Shown one piece after another: positions 23,715 through 31,779 of a stretch of DNA of 64,000 nucleotides. Positions within the stretch are counted from its first letter, which is position 1; every line of letters begins with the position of its first letter. The DNA is taken from positions 1-64,000 of the forward strand of contig NZ_JADFBY010000009.1 of NCBI RefSeq assembly GCF_015223065.1, written 5' to 3'. The notes under the pieces were generated by a model that worked only from the letters and a program-made list of their open reading frames with translations, did not search any database and was not told the DNA's origin. A program made the translations under genes and the position numbers. Origin of the DNA: Mucilaginibacter sp. JRF (GTDB lineage Bacteria; Bacteroidota; Bacteroidia; Sphingobacteriales; Sphingobacteriaceae).

Positions 23715-24656
23715 TTACAAATACATCTCCATCTTCACATCAGCCCTTTTATAAGGCGAATCTCCTACGGGTATATCCACAAAGCCGAACTTGCGGTACA
23801 CGGCAAGGGCGGGAGCGAGCTTGCTGTTTGAACCTAACCAGATGCGTTTGGCACCCAGGCTTCGGGCGGTATCTACAATTGAGGTCATTAAAGCCTGGCC
23901 TATTTTGCGGCCCTGGTATTTGGGGCTTACACCCATTTTGGCTATTTCGTATTCCAGGTAACCGGTTTTTATTAGGGCGCAGGTTCCTGCAATGTCGCCA
24001 TCAACTTCGGCAAAAATTATGCGGCCGCCGTTGTTCAATATATGTTCCGGGTGATCAAGTTGTTCCAGATCATGCGCCTCAACGGTGAAATAGGTGTTGA
24101 TCCACTCCACGTTAAGCGATTTAAAATGCGGGGCAAGTTCGGGCTTGTAATCCAGTATCTTAACATCAGTAGGGCCCGAGAAGCTAAACATCTCCTTGAA
24201 GCGCTGGTAGTAATTCTTTTCGGCTAATTGTTCCTCTGTTTCAATAACCGCTTGCAGCAAATGGTTCTTTTGACTACCGAACAACGATTTATTGAGGCTG
24301 GTTATCTTGGCCCAAACATGCTCGAATTTTACCAGGGATTGCTTGCCTTTTTCGGACAGGCGCAAGTTACGTTTACGGCTGTCGGTTTTTGATTTTACCG
24401 ATTCAATATATCCCAAGGCCTCCAACTCCTTAGCTAAATGAATAACACCGGGATGGGTGAGGGCCAGTTCTTCAGAAATTTCGGTAATGCCTATTTCCTC
24501 ACGGCGACTGATCAGGTAATACAGCGCGAAGTATTTAGGCTCAAAGGTTAAGCCTTCATCCTTATATATCTGCTCTACATCCTGAGAAAATATATCATAT
24601 AAACGTTTCATACGTGCGCCAATGGTAAGCTCTTGCAGATCATCTATTATCGACAT
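23715..24656 (-). CDS. MarR-GNAT fusion regulator/acetyltransferase
   Basis: 313 residues. Residues 1-150 form a MarR winged helix (ITEISEELALTHPGVIHLAKELEALGYI, then KSKTDSRKRNLRLSEKG wing). Residues about 165-313 form a GNAT N-acetyltransferase with the acetyl-CoA loop VSPKYQGRKIGQALM and LAVYRKFGFVD. Such fusions repress genes and acetylate a small molecule or protein. Two perfect palindromes lie immediately upstream of its start, indicating autoregulation. Divergent from the NlpC/P60 gene. Confidence 0.9.
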   Translation of the reverse strand: MSIIDDLQELTIGARMKRLYDIFSQDVEQIYKDEGLTFEPKYFALYYLISRREEIGITEISEELALTHPGVIHLAKELEALGYIESVKSKTDSRKRNLRLSEKGKQSLVKFEHVWAKITSLNKSLFGSQKNHLLQAVIETEEQLAEKNYYQRFKEMFSFSGPTDVKILDYKPELAPHFKSLNVEWINTYFTVEAHDLEQLDHPEHILNNGGRIIFAEVDGDIAGTCALIKTGYLEYEIAKMGVSPKYQGRKIGQALMTSIVDTARSLGAKRIWLGSNSKLAPALAVYRKFGFVDIPVGDSPYKRADVKMEMYL

Positions 24657-24666
24657 AGTAATTTAT

Positions 24667-24690
24667 GTAAGTACTTACGTAAGTACTTAC
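24667..24690. promoter_or_regulatory. Double 12-bp palindromic operator (GTAAGTACTTAC twice)
   Basis: Two identical perfect palindromes GTAAGTACTTAC lie head to tail, ten bases upstream of the MarR-GNAT ATG and 50 bases upstream of the divergent gene. MarR dimers bind such palindromes. The block abuts a minus-strand TATATTTG, so a bound protein would cover the transcription start. Confidence 0.82.
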
Positions 24691-24697
24691 AAATATA
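24690..24697 (-). promoter_or_regulatory. -7 box of the MarR-GNAT gene
   Basis: Minus-strand TATATTTG, an exact TAnnTTTG match, touching the operator; predicted start near 24683 falls inside it. No -33 TTTG at the expected spacing. Confidence 0.5.
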
Positions 24698-24740
24698 TAA
24701 TTTGTTTTGATTGATTACCTTTGGTGTAAATAAATTTTTA

Positions 24741-25505
24741 ATGGAATACGGTATTTGTAATATGGCCATAGCGCCGCTTAAGGCTGAACCAGCTGAGCGT
24801 AGCGAGATAAAAACCCAGGTTTTATTTGGCGAAGCCTTTGAGATATTGGAGCGCCAGGAGCACTGGGTAAAGATCACCACCGCTTACGAAAATTATACCG
24901 GCTGGATAGGTAAGTTGCTATTTACCCAACTGGATGAAGCCGATTACAACCATATAAAACAAACACCGCCAACCATCACAACGTCAGCAGTTACCTGGGC
25001 ATTCAAAAAGCCGGAGATGGCGCTGCTTTACCTGCCTTTTGGTAGTTCGCTGCCATTTTTAGAGGGGGATGAGTGCCGGGTGGGTGATGATTACTATGCC
25101 GTGCCCGAAGTGGATGATGAGCTGGAAGATTCGCTTATTGAAACTGCTATGCAGTTTTTAAACGCACCATATTTATGGGGAGGCCGCACGCATTTTGGTA
25201 TCGACTGCTCGGGATTAACGCAGGCCGTATTTAAACTGCACGGTATCAAGATAGATCGCGATGCTTCGCAGCAAGCAGTACAGGGCGAGTTAGTTGCCAA
25301 TATTGAGGATGCCAAAGAGGGCGATCTGGCGTTTTTTGCCAATGCCGAAGGACGTATAACCCACGTGGGTTTAATGCTTGGCGATGGGCAGATCATCCAT
25401 GCATCGGGCCGTGTAAAGATAGAGCAGATTGATGAAAAGGGTATTTACTCTGAGGAGCAGGGCAAGTACACCCACCAGTTAGCGGTTATTAAAAGATACT
25501 TTTAA
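24741..25505 (+). CDS. NlpC/P60 peptidoglycan endopeptidase with SH3 domains
   Basis: 254 residues from the ATG at 24741 (an upstream in-frame start at 24711 adds ten residues that look non-coding). N-terminal SH3b-like region (EIKTQVLFGEAFEILER...WVKI), then an NlpC/P60 papain-like domain with PYLWGGRTHFGIDCSGL (Cys about 156) and HVGLMLGDGQIIHASG (His about 208). Cleaves gamma-D-Glu-diaminopimelate bonds. No signal peptide, typical of the Bacteroidota YkfC-like type used in muropeptide recycling. TACCTTTG at 24716-24723 could be its -7 box. Overlaps the WD40 gene stop. Confidence 0.88.
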   Translation: MEYGICNMAIAPLKAEPAERSEIKTQVLFGEAFEILERQEHWVKITTAYENYTGWIGKLLFTQLDEADYNHIKQTPPTITTSAVTWAFKKPEMALLYLPFGSSLPFLEGDECRVGDDYYAVPEVDDELEDSLIETAMQFLNAPYLWGGRTHFGIDCSGLTQAVFKLHGIKIDRDASQQAVQGELVANIEDAKEGDLAFFANAEGRITHVGLMLGDGQIIHASGRVKIEQIDEKGIYSEEQGKYTHQLAVIKRYF

Positions 25506-26410
25506 GCAAAGGTTACCTGCCAAATCAGCACCGCTTTATCATCACTTACAGAGATAAGGTCGTCGCCGTTCCATACCAGTTTATTTACTGATAGCACGTG
25601 CGATGACAGCCCTTTTTCGCGGCTGATGATCTTGCGGAGTTTAAAGCTTTGGGCATCCCATATCTTGATGCTTTTATCCATACTGGCGGTAGCGAAGTAA
25701 GGGCGCGAAGGGTGAAAAGCAATACTGTTAATAGCGAATAAATGCGCCGGTATATTTTGGAGCAGGGTGTAGCTGTTAGTATCCCAAACCTTAAACTGCG
25801 CATCGCGCGATCCGGTTAGCAGGTAGCTGCCATCAGGCGAATACTGGGCTGAAAATACGGCCATGGTATGCTCGTTTAGCGAGGTAATGAAGCCGTAATC
25901 GTCCATATCATATATCTTCACGCTGTTATCGCGACAGCCAAAGGCAATATGTCGTTTTTGCGGGGATACCGTTATGCAGCGTATGGTATCGCCCGAAACC
26001 TGAACAGTATGCAAAAGCTCAAGCGTTTCAAGGCTCCATACGGTTACCGAGCCATCCTCGCTGGCTACTAACAACTCCTTTTTGGTAATTACAGCCTTAA
26101 CATCAAACACCGGTTTGGTATGATGCTTTAACAGCTTGATCACCTTTTGCTGAATAAAATCAAACACAGCCACATCGCCTGTACGCAATCCCACAAACAT
26201 GTACGGATAACCCTCCGGACAATGTATAGCATATACCGAAGCAGGCACCGGAAACATCACCTTGATAAAGGTATTATCCTTCAGGCTCCATTCCACAACG
26301 CCCTTGTCGTTTCCACCGGTAAACAATATGCCCGGCTTTTGCGATAGCTCAGCCGTAAATATTGGGTTACCATGCCCGGTAAGTTCAGCTATTTTTTGTA
26401 CTTGAATCAT
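25502..26410 (-). CDS. WD40-repeat protein
   Basis: 302 residues, about seven WD40 blades (examples: GSVTVWSLETLELLHTV, DNSVKIYDMDDYGF, LLTGSRDAQFKVWDTNSY, ATASMDKSIKIWDAQSF, SVSDDKAVLIWQ). No signal peptide, so a cytoplasmic beta-propeller, probably a scaffold. Partner unknown. Confidence 0.9.
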   Translation of the reverse strand: MIQVQKIAELTGHGNPIFTAELSQKPGILFTGGNDKGVVEWSLKDNTFIKVMFPVPASVYAIHCPEGYPYMFVGLRTGDVAVFDFIQQKVIKLLKHHTKPVFDVKAVITKKELLVASEDGSVTVWSLETLELLHTVQVSGDTIRCITVSPQKRHIAFGCRDNSVKIYDMDDYGFITSLNEHTMAVFSAQYSPDGSYLLTGSRDAQFKVWDTNSYTLLQNIPAHLFAINSIAFHPSRPYFATASMDKSIKIWDAQSFKLRKIISREKGLSSHVLSVNKLVWNGDDLISVSDDKAVLIWQVTFA

Positions 26411-26540
26411 TTACCTCGTTAGTTCATGGTTCATGGTTTATTTATAGAGTCCATGGACGATAGACGATAGTCCATAGTACTCTTAAATTAATCGTTTGTC
26501 AACAATCTAAATACATTCACTATTGACTATTGACCATGGT
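26411..26540. repeat. GTTCATGG and GACTATGG-type spacer repeats
   Basis: Between hisIE and the WD40 gene: GTTCATGGTTCATGG (26421-26435), GTCCATGGACGATAG (26450 on) and GACTATTGACCATGGTC (near 26525). The words match those at 12404-12538 and 21700-21780. No gene or terminator seen. Confidence 0.6.
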
Positions 26541-27128
26541 CTATTTATGCCTCTCCTCTAAATTCTTAGCTATTGTTTCCAGGCTGATGCCTTTTTCGCG
26601 GAGTAGTACCAGCAGGTGGAACACCAGGTCCGACGATTCGTTGATAAAGTCGTGCTCGGTTTCGTTAAGTGCCGCAATTACGGTTTCAACGCCTTCTTCG
26701 CCTACCTTTTGGGCTATTTTGTTGAGGCCTTTTTTGTGCAGCTTGTTCACGTACGATCCTTCAAGCGGGTTTTCGTATCTGTCGGCTATAATGCGTTCCA
26801 GCTCGTGGATAAAGTTTTGATTGTACTCCGTTTTAAAGCAGCTGCGCGAACCTGTATGGCAGGTAGGGCCGTCGGCTTTAACCTTGATCAGCAGGGTATC
26901 GTTATCGCAATCAATATCAATGCTTTTTACATGCAGATAGTTGCCGCTGGTTTCGCCCTTTTTCCAAAGACGGTTTTTTGAGCGCGAAAAAAAGGTAACC
27001 ACATTTTCCTGAACGGTTTTGTCGTACGCCTCTTTATCCATATACCCCAGCATCAGTACTTCAAGGGTTTGCTCGTCCTGTATAATAACCGGCACAAGGC
27101 CGTCGCTTTTATCGAAATCGATGTTCAT
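26541..27128 (-). CDS. hisIE: Bifunctional phosphoribosyl-AMP cyclohydrolase/phosphoribosyl-ATP pyrophosphatase
   Basis: 195 residues. The HisI half (about 1-110) has the zinc and catalytic residues in DGPTCHTGSRSCF; the HisE half (about 115-195) has GSYVNKL and KVGEEGVETVIAAL. It performs the second and third steps of histidine synthesis. Last gene of the his operon, 42 bases after hisF. Confidence 0.95.
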   Translation of the reverse strand: MNIDFDKSDGLVPVIIQDEQTLEVLMLGYMDKEAYDKTVQENVVTFFSRSKNRLWKKGETSGNYLHVKSIDIDCDNDTLLIKVKADGPTCHTGSRSCFKTEYNQNFIHELERIIADRYENPLEGSYVNKLHKKGLNKIAQKVGEEGVETVIAALNETEHDFINESSDLVFHLLVLLREKGISLETIAKNLEERHK

Positions 27129-27170
27129 TTGTATATTGTTTGAATAGGGGATGATGAGTAGGCAAAGCTA

Positions 27171-27929
27171 TCAAACCATCCGCACTTCAATGCTATTTTG
27201 TTGTAAAGTGTTTTTCAGGTCGGGTATCAGTATTTCGCCGTAATGGAATACAGAGGCAGCCAAAGCGGCATCAACATTGGTTTTTTCAAACACATCCACA
27301 AAGTGCTGTACCGAACCCGCGCCGCCCGATGCTATTACCGGTATATGTACGGCATCGTTAACGGTTTTAAGCAGGCCGTTGTCAAACCCGGCCTTGGTAC
27401 CGTCATGGTCCATCGAGGTAAGCAATATCTCGCCCGCTCCACGGCTTTCGGCCTCTAATATCCACTCCAGGGTTTCACGTTCGGTAGGGAGCCTGCCACC
27501 ATTAAGGTGTACAATGTTTTTATTGCCTGTGCTACGGGTATCAACCGCTATCACCACAAACTGTACCCCAAAGGCTTTGGCCAACTCATCAATCAGCGCC
27601 GGGTTGCGTACAGCGGCAGAGTTGATAGATATTTTATCGGCACCGGCATTCAGCAGGGCATCGGCATCGGCAATTTCGTTTATGCCACCACCAATAGTGA
27701 ATGGGATGTTGATTTGCCGTGCTACAGCCTTAACCAGTTCAACCATGGTTTTGCGGCGTTCAACCGTAGCGGTAATATCCAGAAACACCAGTTCGTCAGC
27801 GCCCTGGTTCGAGTAGTTCCAGGCCAGCTCCACCGGGTCGCCGGCATCGCGCAGGTCAACAAAGTTTACACCTTTAACCGTACGCCCGTCCTTAACGTCA
27901 AGGCAGGGGATAATTCGTTTTGACAGCAT
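27171..27929 (-). CDS. hisF: Imidazole glycerol phosphate synthase cyclase subunit HisF
   Basis: 252 residues, a TIM barrel with catalytic Asp in IPCLDVKDGRTVKG and in VIAVDTRS. GGGI and ASGGAG bind the substrate phosphates. Works with HisH to form IGP and AICAR. Follows hisA across a palindromic spacer. Confidence 0.96.
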   Translation of the reverse strand: MLSKRIIPCLDVKDGRTVKGVNFVDLRDAGDPVELAWNYSNQGADELVFLDITATVERRKTMVELVKAVARQINIPFTIGGGINEIADADALLNAGADKISINSAAVRNPALIDELAKAFGVQFVVIAVDTRSTGNKNIVHLNGGRLPTERETLEWILEAESRGAGEILLTSMDHDGTKAGFDNGLLKTVNDAVHIPVIASGGAGSVQHFVDVFEKTNVDAALAASVFHYGEILIPDLKNTLQQNSIEVRMV

Positions 27930-27939
27930 CTTATTAAAG

Positions 27940-28010
27940 CGTCATTGCGAGGAACGAAGCAATCTCTTTAAGCTTAGTTAGCGGAGATTGCTTCGTTCCT
28001 CGTAATGACG
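27940..28010. repeat. CGTCATTGCGAGG inverted repeat within the his operon (hisA-hisF)
   Basis: Arms of 27 bases (27940-27966 and 27984-28010) with one mismatch, starting CGTCATTGCGAGG and centred on a 17-base loop. Same family as 31694-31764. It nearly fills the spacer between hisA and hisF. Confidence 0.88.
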
Positions 28011-28022
28011 GTGAGAGTTAGT

Positions 28023-28772
28023 TTATATCGATATTAACGATTCCAGATTCCAGTTTTTGATATCTTCGATAGAGATATGGCCTTCGTAGATGGCTTTGCC
28101 TACCACGCACGATTCTACTTTGAGGCGGCTCAGTTTCTCGATATCGCCCATTGAACTTACACCGCCTGATGCGATTAGCTTGATGAATGGCGAATGGTCA
28201 AGCAGCTTTTCGTATAGTTCGATGCCTGCACCGCCCAGTTTGCCATCCTTATTAATATCTGTACATAAAAAGCGGAAGAAGCCCAATGCCAGGCACTTAT
28301 CTACATAATCCATTAGTTTGATGGGTGAGCTTTCCATCCAGCCGGAGTATTTAATTACCTCATCCAGCACATCAATGGCTATAACCACCTGGTCCGAACA
28401 TTTGTAATCGCCGCAGATAGATTTGCTCAGGTCAACCAAAAAGCTTGGGTTGGTAATGGCCTGTGTGCCAACTATAACACGGTGAACACCGGCATCAATC
28501 AATTCCTTAACCTTATCAATGCTGCGTACACCGCCGCCATACTGTATCTTCATGTCCGTTTTGCGGATCACGTTGAACAGGTACTCCTGATTAGAAAAGT
28601 CGTTTTTTGCGCCATTGAGGTCAATAACGTGAATAAAGTTTGTTCCGTTAGACTGGTAGCGCTCGATCATCTCCTCCAATGATACATCATACTCTGTAAC
28701 TTGTTGGTAATCACCTTCGCGAAGGCGCACAACTTTTTTGTTCAGAATATCGATAGCGGGAATAATATACAT
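28023..28772 (-). CDS. hisA: ProFAR isomerase HisA
   Basis: 249 residues, TIM barrel. Catalytic Asp in IPAIDILNKKVVRL and in FLCTDINKDG; phosphate loops YGGGVRS and ASGGVSS. Lies six bases after hisH and directly upstream of a repeat and hisF. Confidence 0.95.
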   Translation of the reverse strand: MYIIPAIDILNKKVVRLREGDYQQVTEYDVSLEEMIERYQSNGTNFIHVIDLNGAKNDFSNQEYLFNVIRKTDMKIQYGGGVRSIDKVKELIDAGVHRVIVGTQAITNPSFLVDLSKSICGDYKCSDQVVIAIDVLDEVIKYSGWMESSPIKLMDYVDKCLALGFFRFLCTDINKDGKLGGAGIELYEKLLDHSPFIKLIASGGVSSMGDIEKLSRLKVESCVVGKAIYEGHISIEDIKNWNLESLISI

Positions 28773-28778
28773 GCCTTT

Positions 28779-29441
28779 TTAAATTTTTGAAAAGTTAGTC
28801 AAGAGGGTTTCACCATAAGTGCCTGATTTTTCGGGGTGAAATTGCACCCCATAAAAATTGTCAAGCCAAATTGATGCCGAAAATTTGTTATTATAAGTTG
28901 TTGACGACAAAGTGTATGCACCGTTGTATTCAATAAAATATGAATGTACAAAGTAAAAGTGCGAACCTTGCGGAATATTTGCAAAAAGTTTATTCTCTTT
29001 TTCGGGGTAAACGCGGTTCCATCCGGTGTGTGGTACCTTGTACTCGGCACTGTCGGCAAAGCGCAATGTTTTTACCGGAACAAGGTCAAGCAGTTGGGCG
29101 TCACCTTCTTCGGAGTGTTGGGTTAACAGCTGCATACCTACGCAAATACCCAGCACAGGCTTGGTAAGCGAGCGTATTTTGGGTACGAGGCCGGTATGCT
29201 GTAACTTTTGCATAGCCGCGCCGGCATGGCCAACACCGGGAATGATATAACGGTCAAACTGTTCAAAATCAGCTTCATTGTGTATCATTCCGTAGGCAAT
29301 GCCCAGCCTGTCTAAAGCGGCAGTGAGCGAGAATATATTGCCTGCACCGTATCTGATAATTCCGATCCCCCCGCCCCCTAAAGGGGGAGTAGCTTCACTT
29401 GTTGGCGAAGCTTGGGTATTGTCAACGTTTATTTTATCCAT
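28779..29441 (-). CDS. hisH: Imidazole glycerol phosphate synthase glutaminase HisH with repeat-encoded N-terminus
   Basis: 220 residues, class I glutamine amidotransferase. Nucleophile Cys in LGICVGMQLL and catalytic His/Glu in QFHPEKSGTYG; it supplies ammonia to HisF. HisH proteins normally start at the segment found here at residue 26 (IGIIRYGAGNIFSL). The first 25 residues (ending EATPPLGGGG) are encoded by an inverted repeat of the CCCCCTTTAGGGGG family. No ATG or GTG lies nearer to the core, so the repeat seems to supply both start codon and leader residues. Confidence 0.93.
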   Translation of the reverse strand: MDKINVDNTQASPTSEATPPLGGGGIGIIRYGAGNIFSLTAALDRLGIAYGMIHNEADFEQFDRYIIPGVGHAGAAMQKLQHTGLVPKIRSLTKPVLGICVGMQLLTQHSEEGDAQLLDLVPVKTLRFADSAEYKVPHTGWNRVYPEKENKLFANIPQGSHFYFVHSYFIEYNGAYTLSSTTYNNKFSASIWLDNFYGVQFHPEKSGTYGETLLTNFSKI

Positions 29442-29484
29442 TATTATTCAAACTTCAGTTCCACCTTTAGGGGGTTAGGGGGCC
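29367..29484. repeat. CCCCCTAAAGGGGG-family inverted repeat spanning the hisH start
   Basis: Left end CCCCCCGCCCCCTAAAGGGG, right end CCACCTTTAGGGGGTTAGGG, with complementary inner words (AGTAGCTTC / GAACTTCAG loosely). About 75 bases lie inside the hisH reading frame, and the rest fills the hisB-hisH spacer. Confidence 0.8.
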
Positions 29485-29487
29485 TTA

Positions 29488-30633
29488 CTACATCACCCCC
29501 TTAGTGCTTGGTAAAACCATTTTATCAACATCGCGCTTTACGGCCATTTTTATGGCTTTGGCAAAGGCTTTAAATATAGCTTCAATTTTATGATGTTCGT
29601 TTACGCCCTCGGCTTTTATATTGAGGTTGCACTTAGCGGCATCACTAAACGATTTGAAGAAATGGTAGAACATTTCGGTAGGGACGTCGCCAACTTTTTC
29701 GCGTTTAAAATCAGCCTCCCAAACTATCCAGTTACGGCCGCCAAAGTCAATAGCGGCCTGTGCCAGACAATCATCCATAGGGAGGCAAAAACCATAACGC
29801 TCAATTCCTTTTTTATTGCCCAAAGCCTCAGCAAAAACTTCGCCCAGGGCAATACCGGTATCTTCAACGGTGTGATGCTCGTCGATATGCAGGTCGCCTT
29901 TGGCTACCACTTCCAGATCAACGCTACCGTGGCGGGCTATCTGATCAAGCATGTGGTCAAAAAAATGCAAACCGGTTGATATCTTGCCCTCGCCTGTACC
30001 ATCAAGGTTTAGTTTGATGTAGATATCGGTTTCCTTGGTAGTGCGGCGGTGTTCAACCACACGCTGACCGAGTTTCAGGTATTCGTAAATATCCTTCCAA
30101 TCGGTGCTTTCAATAGCGATGCTTTCCTTGATACTTTCAGGCCATTTGTCGGTATCAAATTCGGCTCCTCCAAGGTTAGAGTCATTGTTTAACCAAATAG
30201 CCTTAGCGCCCAGGTTTTTAGCAAGTAATACATCATTTTTACGGTCGCCAATAACGAATGAACCCGGCATATCATACTCCTCGGTATTGAGGTATTGCGT
30301 AAGTAAAGCCGTGCCCGGTTTACGGGTTGGTGCATTATCGCGGGCGAAGGTGCGATCGATAAATATGGCGTCGAATGTTACGCCTTCGTTCTCAAATGTC
30401 TTTAAAATGAAATCGTGTACCGGGTAAAAATTTGCTTCGGGGTGCGATGAGGTTCCCAACCCATCCTGATTGGTAACCATTACCAGTTCAAAACCCAGTT
30501 GAGCGATCTTTGGTAGCCATTGCAGCGCGCCGGGGTAAAACTCCAGCTTGGCAAACGAGTCGATCTGCTCATCGGCAGGCTCCTTGATCAGGGTGCCGTC
30601 GCGATCAATAAAAAGTACTTTTTTCAGGCTCAT
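29488..30633 (-). CDS. hisB: Bifunctional histidinol-phosphatase/IGP dehydratase HisB
   Basis: 381 residues. N-terminal HAD phosphatase (FIDRDGTLIKEP, Asp10/Asp12; IGDRKNDVLLAK). C-terminal IGP dehydratase (about 190-381) with metal ligands in FFDHMLDQIARHG, DEHHTVEDTGIALG and NEHHKIEAIFKA. Overlaps the end of hisC by 29 bases. Confidence 0.96.
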   Translation of the reverse strand: MSLKKVLFIDRDGTLIKEPADEQIDSFAKLEFYPGALQWLPKIAQLGFELVMVTNQDGLGTSSHPEANFYPVHDFILKTFENEGVTFDAIFIDRTFARDNAPTRKPGTALLTQYLNTEEYDMPGSFVIGDRKNDVLLAKNLGAKAIWLNNDSNLGGAEFDTDKWPESIKESIAIESTDWKDIYEYLKLGQRVVEHRRTTKETDIYIKLNLDGTGEGKISTGLHFFDHMLDQIARHGSVDLEVVAKGDLHIDEHHTVEDTGIALGEVFAEALGNKKGIERYGFCLPMDDCLAQAAIDFGGRNWIVWEADFKREKVGDVPTEMFYHFFKSFSDAAKCNLNIKAEGVNEHHKIEAIFKAFAKAIKMAVKRDVDKMVLPSTKGVM

Positions 30634-31675
30634 TTATAATTTTTAAAGCGTTGATCAATAATTCATTTTCGGCAGGTGTGCCAATGGTTATGCGCAGGCA
30701 ACCCTCGCAAAGCTCCACCTTTGAGCGGTCGCGAATGATGATGCCCTGCTGTACCAAATGGTTATAAATATCCTTGGCACCGGTTGTCTTCACCAAAATA
30801 AAGTTAGCGTCGGATGGATAAATATCCAGCACAAAGTCAAAGTTTTTTAGTTGAAGTACAAGTTTATCCCGTTGAGTTAAAGTTTCTTTTATCCAGTTGT
30901 TTACAGTTTCAATATTGCCTAAAGCTTCGAGCGCTAATTGCTGCGATGCCTCATTAACATTGTAAGGAGGCTTTACCTTGTTTAACACCTCGATGATCTC
31001 CTCGCTGGCAAAGGCCATACCCACACGCAACCCGGCTAAGCCCCATGCTTTCGATAGGGTTTGCAATACTACCAGGTTAGCGTATTCAGTCAACTCCTGT
31101 ATAAAAGTTTTTTGGCGACTAAAGTTGATATAAGCCTCGTCAACCACCACCAGGCCTTTAAAGTTGGTCAGCAGGGTTTCCACATCCTCGCGGTTAATGG
31201 AGTTGCCGGTAGGGTTGTTTGGCGAGCAAATGAATATCATTTTAGTATGCTCATCAATAGCCTCGGCAATGCCTTCAAGGTTTAGCTGGTAATCCTCGGT
31301 AAGCAACACCTTACGGGTTTCAATATCATTGATGTTGGCCGATACCTCGTACATACCGTAGGTGGGCGGTACCAATATCACATTGTCAACTCCCGGGTTA
31401 CAAAAGCTGCGGAACAGCACATCGATAGCCTCATCGCTACCATTGCCTAAAAATATGTTGCGTGGTGGTACGCCCTTTATCTCGCTCAGGCGCTTTTTTA
31501 CCTTGTATTGCAACGGATCAGGGTAGCGGTTATAGGCAGTATCCAACGGAGAGCCAAAGGCGTTCTCGTTAGCATCCAGATACACGCTGGCCTCTCCTTT
31601 GAACTCATCACGCGCGGACGAATAAGGTACCAGCTTTTTTATATTAGGACGAAGTATTTTATTTATATCGAACAT
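30605..31675 (-). CDS. hisC: Histidinol-phosphate aminotransferase HisC
   Basis: 356 residues, PLP fold type I. SPNNPTGNS contacts the cofactor, VVDEAYINFS holds the PLP Asp, and the Schiff-base Lys is in TLSKAWGLAGLRVG. Transfers an amino group to imidazole-acetol phosphate. Overlaps hisB; separated from hisD by a palindromic repeat. Confidence 0.96.
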   Translation of the reverse strand: MFDINKILRPNIKKLVPYSSARDEFKGEASVYLDANENAFGSPLDTAYNRYPDPLQYKVKKRLSEIKGVPPRNIFLGNGSDEAIDVLFRSFCNPGVDNVILVPPTYGMYEVSANINDIETRKVLLTEDYQLNLEGIAEAIDEHTKMIFICSPNNPTGNSINREDVETLLTNFKGLVVVDEAYINFSRQKTFIQELTEYANLVVLQTLSKAWGLAGLRVGMAFASEEIIEVLNKVKPPYNVNEASQQLALEALGNIETVNNWIKETLTQRDKLVLQLKNFDFVLDIYPSDANFILVKTTGAKDIYNHLVQQGIIIRDRSKVELCEGCLRITIGTPAENELLINALKIINEPEKSTFY

Positions 31676-31693
31676 CGTTATTTTTTTTCATCC

Positions 31694-31764
31694 CGTCATT
31701 GCGAGGTATGAAGCAATCTCTTGAAGCATGTAAATCGAGGATTGCTTCGTGCCTCGCAATGACG
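31694..31764. repeat. CGTCATTGCGAGG inverted repeat within the his operon (hisD-hisC)
   Basis: Arms 31694-31720 and 31738-31764, complementary with a few mismatches, ends CGTCATTGCGAGG / CCTCGCAATGACG. Same family and same 71-base length as 27940-28010. Confidence 0.88.
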
Positions 31765-31779
31765 GATTGGTTTTATTTA

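Noticed and set aside
27277..27816. 179-codon frame antisense to hisF
   Set aside because: hisF is unambiguous on the other strand; the antisense product has no recognisable domain.
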